Below, one piece after another: positions 61,242 to 64,000 of a DNA stretch of 64,000 bases. The DNA lies in assembly GCA_029882975.1 (NCBI GenBank), contig JAOUJW010000001.1:310001-374000 (forward strand). The letters run 5' to 3'. The number at the start of each line of letters is the position of its first letter. Within the stretch, counting starts at the first letter, position 1. Below the pieces are notes generated by a model. It searched no databases. It saw only the letters and a list, made by a program, of their open reading frames with translations, and was not told the DNA's origin. Position numbers and translations under genes: made by a program. Source of the stretch: Gammaproteobacteria bacterium (GTDB taxonomy: Bacteria > Pseudomonadota > Gammaproteobacteria > SZUA-152).

Positions 61242-62792
61242 ATGAGTCACAGACCCTATATTGAACCAAGCATTCGCGTAATCGCCGGTATTTTGGTAAT
61301 ACTCGCCGGCGCCATTGCTGTGTTGCGTCCGGAATGGCAATTGCCGGCGCTGGGATTCTTGATTGTTTTGGGTGTGAGTCTATTTCAATCGGGATTTACA
61401 GGGTTTTGCCTGACAGGAAAATTGCTGCAAAGCCTTGGATTTCGAAGCGAAATGGCACAAATACGCGCCATGGCAATTCATGACCCTCTCACCAAACTAC
61501 CCAACCGAAACTTAATGGAGGACCGCGTACGACTGGCCCTGACTCGAGCCTTACGCAGTGATGAGAAAGTCGGTTTAATGATTATCGATCTGGACGCCTT
61601 TAAACATGTGAATGATGTGTACAGCCACAAGGTTGGGGATCAGCTTCTGGTCACGATGGCAAAAACCATCAAAGAAAATATTCGCTCATACGATACCTTA
61701 TGCCGCTGGGGCGGAGATGAATTCGCTTTGTTACTCCCGGACCTGAAGTCCGCAGCTGAAATACATTATATCGGCAATAAAATCCTGCAGGCAGCAGCAG
61801 AAAACAGAGTACCGGAACAGGATGTCAACACCACTTTAAGTATTGGTGCCGCGGTATTTCCTGACGACGCAGTGACTCAAGACACTTTGTTCATGCAAGC
61901 GGATAAAGCGCTGCATTATGCCAAAAGAAACGGACGCAACAACATACAAATTTTTCATGCCCTTCCGGAAGCGCAATCCGGTATTCTAAATATTGACCTA
62001 ACCGCGCGACTCTCGGCAGCCGTACACAACCATAGTTTTAAGGTTTATTTCCAACCCGTTATCGACGCAAAAACCAATCAGGTCTGTCAAATCGAGGCTC
62101 TGGCTCGCTGGTACGATCATACCCACGGCTGGATTGACCCAAGCCTGTTTGTACCCATGGCTGAAAATATCGGCTTGATGGAAGACCTGGGTCTGCAAAT
62201 TATCACCTCTGCGGTGGAATTCTATAAAGACCAGGACTGGAGCCAAAAAGTAAAACTGTCGGTAAACTTATCCGCCAGGGAATTTTTTTCTCGTCCTTTT
62301 AAACAAGGACTCAGGCAAATTATCCGCAGCCATAACCTGTTGGCGGAACAATTGATCATCGAAATCACCGATGCAGACTGTCTGGATACCAACAATGCCA
62401 AAGAGATTATTACTCAATTGCACACAGAGGGTTTCAACGTCGTATTGGATAATTTCGGTACCGGTTTTTCGCCCATGTCACTGTTGCAGGAATTGGATGT
62501 TGAGGCTTTGAAAATTGATCGTGCCTTCATCAGCCAGATAACCAAGCATACTCCGGCCAAACAAGGTGAGGCCATGGTGAAAACCATGATCGAACTGGGC
62601 AGAGCCATGCAATTGAAAGTAACCGCAAAAGGTGTCGAAGACAGTCAAACCGCAGATCGCCTGCTCGAGTTAGGGGTGGATTATTTGCAGGGATACTATT
62701 TCTCTCCCCCTCTTCCCGGCGATGAATGCAAAGAGTTTGTCGAAAACAATTTCAGCCTCAACGCCCTGGACTCCATCAGCGCAGCTGACTAA
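61242..62792 (+). CDS. GGDEF-EAL protein with degenerate EAL active site
   Basis: 516 residues. Two N-terminal helices (about 11-28 and 33-50) anchor it. GGDEF is intact at residues 157-161 (GGDEF) with the I-site Arg148-x-x-Asp151 five residues before it, so it should make c-di-GMP. In the EAL half, Glu285 of IEALARW, the NLS and KID motifs are kept, but the DDFGTG motif reads DNFGTG (Asn404 for Asp) and the AEGVE motif reads AKGVE (Lys463 for the catalytic-base Glu). Those two changes predict an inactive phosphodiesterase that may bind c-di-GMP. No response regulator or PAS input domain. Confidence 0.9.
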   Translation: MSHRPYIEPSIRVIAGILVILAGAIAVLRPEWQLPALGFLIVLGVSLFQSGFTGFCLTGKLLQSLGFRSEMAQIRAMAIHDPLTKLPNRNLMEDRVRLALTRALRSDEKVGLMIIDLDAFKHVNDVYSHKVGDQLLVTMAKTIKENIRSYDTLCRWGGDEFALLLPDLKSAAEIHYIGNKILQAAAENRVPEQDVNTTLSIGAAVFPDDAVTQDTLFMQADKALHYAKRNGRNNIQIFHALPEAQSGILNIDLTARLSAAVHNHSFKVYFQPVIDAKTNQVCQIEALARWYDHTHGWIDPSLFVPMAENIGLMEDLGLQIITSAVEFYKDQDWSQKVKLSVNLSAREFFSRPFKQGLRQIIRSHNLLAEQLIIEITDADCLDTNNAKEIITQLHTEGFNVVLDNFGTGFSPMSLLQELDVEALKIDRAFISQITKHTPAKQGEAMVKTMIELGRAMQLKVTAKGVEDSQTADRLLELGVDYLQGYYFSPPLPGDECKEFVENNFSLNALDSISAAD

Positions 62793-62805
62793 GTGGTAGA
62801 TAGTT

Positions 62806-64000
62806 TCAGTACAATAGTTCCTCAAAGTACTGGCACTCCAGTTCGTCGGCGGCCACATCGACATACATGACAACCACATCCACCTCGGCACCCTTAACAC
62901 AAATATTGAAGCTATCTGCCCCTGTTTGCGAACCGGACGGATAAATCAGGAACACTCTTTTCACGCCATAGCCCACCGCATATGCCAGTAGCGGCGCCAC
63001 GTCCTGCTCCGGTATGTGGGTCCAACGTTTACCGGAGCGCACCCGGTCCCACTGCAGATTAATCAATGACAGCAAACTCCCTTGCTTATTGGAGACAAAT
63101 ACATCCGGTTGCAATGGTACATGCTCCCGACTGCCCATCGAATCCTGTGCTAAAAATTTCTTAGGTCCTTTAAACTTGAACTCCAGAAGGTTTCCCAAAC
63201 GACTGTTGCGCAGACGGGAAGTCATCGTTTCCTTGAACAAGGAATGCATATGGAAGGCAAAACACAGTGATTTCAGAGAACCACTGCGCGCATCCACCCG
63301 ACTATGAGACAATAGTCTGCGGCAATGCGCAAAAAGCGTTTCATAACGGCTTGAGTGTCTATCAAAATTCAGGTTTTGCCACGGAATAGACTCTAAAGGT
63401 TGGTTGGAAACTGCAGAAAAAACACGCAATAGCTCGGTGACTTTGCGCCGTATTCGCCCCGCCACCGCCAAATGCAGAAACAAAGTTAACATCTGTTTTA
63501 ACAGCTGATTATAGGCATTATCCACGCTAAGCTCGTCGAACTCACAAACCGACATACCGGACGAGTGGCCGCTTTGCAATTGCTTATCCAGCAACAAGCG
63601 CCCTTTCAGCAGCTTCAGCTCGCCGTGATGACTCACATATGAGCGAATCATGCCTTTGCGAATCTGGTACTGTAGATCCTCACAAAACTGGAAAATATAC
63701 CGATCAAAAAAACTCAGGCTATGCAACCCGGCTGGCCGGTACACCGGCGATTGGGAGGGGTAGTAACCCGCCGCTCGCAGCATCTTTATCGTAACGTCTC
63801 TGGAAATTTGCTGTGAAATTTTGTCTCCGGCCAACTGCGGTAAAACTTCCACCGCACAACCCTCAAAATAGAAGAACCCGCAGCGATTGAACGATAAGCG
63901 ATTAAAACCCCAGTGAACGGCCTCAGCCGGAAAAAGGTGTTCATGTACCAACAGGGCCTGCGCATGATGCGTGGATAAGGTTTTTTTACCGGCTATGGGT
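62806..64000 (-). CDS. McrC-like restriction subunit with degenerate nuclease motif (N-terminus outside window)
   Basis: The frame is open from the stop at 62806 to the window edge, so the N-terminus and probably McrB lie beyond 64000; a TTG at 63951 could be a start but conserved codons continue upstream. The McrC pattern is clear: YQIRKGMIRSYVSHHGELKLLKGRLLLDKQ, CEFDELSVDNAYNQLLKQM. The PD-(D/E)xK site near residue 295 keeps Pro-Asp in LQPDVFVS but the later D-x-K reads SLINLQWDR, i.e. Asn and Gln in place of Asp and Lys. It may therefore lack nuclease activity. Convergent with the GGDEF-EAL gene, 13 bp apart. Confidence 0.75.
   Translation of the reverse strand, partial: PIAGKKTLSTHHAQALLVHEHLFPAEAVHWGFNRLSFNRCGFFYFEGCAVEVLPQLAGDKISQQISRDVTIKMLRAAGYYPSQSPVYRPAGLHSLSFFDRYIFQFCEDLQYQIRKGMIRSYVSHHGELKLLKGRLLLDKQLQSGHSSGMSVCEFDELSVDNAYNQLLKQMLTLFLHLAVAGRIRRKVTELLRVFSAVSNQPLESIPWQNLNFDRHSSRYETLFAHCRRLLSHSRVDARSGSLKSLCFAFHMHSLFKETMTSRLRNSRLGNLLEFKFKGPKKFLAQDSMGSREHVPLQPDVFVSNKQGSLLSLINLQWDRVRSGKRWTHIPEQDVAPLLAYAVGYGVKRVFLIYPSGSQTGADSFNICVKGAEVDVVVMYVDVAADELECQYFEELLY

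Overview
The window looks like chromosome from a free-living gammaproteobacterium of mid G+C content. The inference rests on protein families: a bacterial-type tRNA(Met) cytidine acetyltransferase, a three-domain CCA-adding enzyme, endonuclease V, DUF1244, DUF4389, a GFTLVELMV-type pilin, a PhnD/diguanylate-cyclase pair and two-partner secretion. Genus cannot be told from the sequence. There are no rRNA or tRNA genes, no CRISPR array, no phage block and no recognisable transposase.

Left third. Bases 1-804 hold the start of a periplasmic-binding (PhnD/TtrS-like) protein, divergent from a SARP/BTAD-type regulator (1104-2015). A two-partner secretion locus follows: exoprotein TpsA1 (2351-5482), outer-membrane transporter TpsB (5533-7206) and a second exoprotein TpsA2 (7450-10164). 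Next come a small lipoprotein (10185-10445) and a second lipoprotein gene that shares its C-terminal module but is broken by two homopolymer indels (10663-11368). The DNA becomes visibly A+T-rich part-way through tpsA2. A small membrane protein (11664-12035) is followed by about 425 bases of G/T-rich, repeat-bearing, ORF-free DNA ending at a strong terminator. After that lies an 868-bp element made of two long inverted arms (12617-13484) with no transposase.

Middle. DNA repair genes are frequent: endonuclease V, a double-length tandem UvrA of 1866 residues, and AlkB. Between them sit an orphan ParA ATPase, a PhnD-like sensor with its membrane diguanylate cyclase, and a phospholipase-D-family enzyme. 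A MoxR ATPase - DUF58 - TgpA transglutaminase operon runs leftward (29944 to 25718), then a type IV pilin, DUF5658, an LPP20-like lipoprotein, a Sel1 protein, a succinate-semialdehyde-type dehydrogenase, an NDUFA9-like dehydrogenase/reductase, a membrane-anchored putative aminopeptidase and cca.

Right half. A MamK-family actin-like protein overlaps by 71 bp a membrane-anchored N-acetylmuramoyl-L-alanine amidase. They are followed by an ECF sigma factor with a cysteine-rich putative anti-sigma factor. An acetolactate synthase large subunit is preceded by a Val/Leu-rich leader peptide and a terminator, a textbook attenuator. Then come a two-gene unknown operon, a histone-H1-like protein, a cyclic-nucleotide-binding protein facing an FHA protein, tmcA, and a complete group-3b [NiFe] hydrogenase operon (hydB-hydG-hydD-hydA plus maturation protease). 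A sensor kinase, DUF1244, a macro-domain protein, a GGDEF-EAL protein whose EAL half lacks key residues, and a truncated McrC-like protein with a degenerate nuclease motif close the window.

The candidates I consider least explained are the actin/amidase pair with its dual-coded lysine-rich overlap, the G/T-rich terminated transcript beside the long palindromic element, and the two-exoprotein TPS locus with its linked lipoprotein family.
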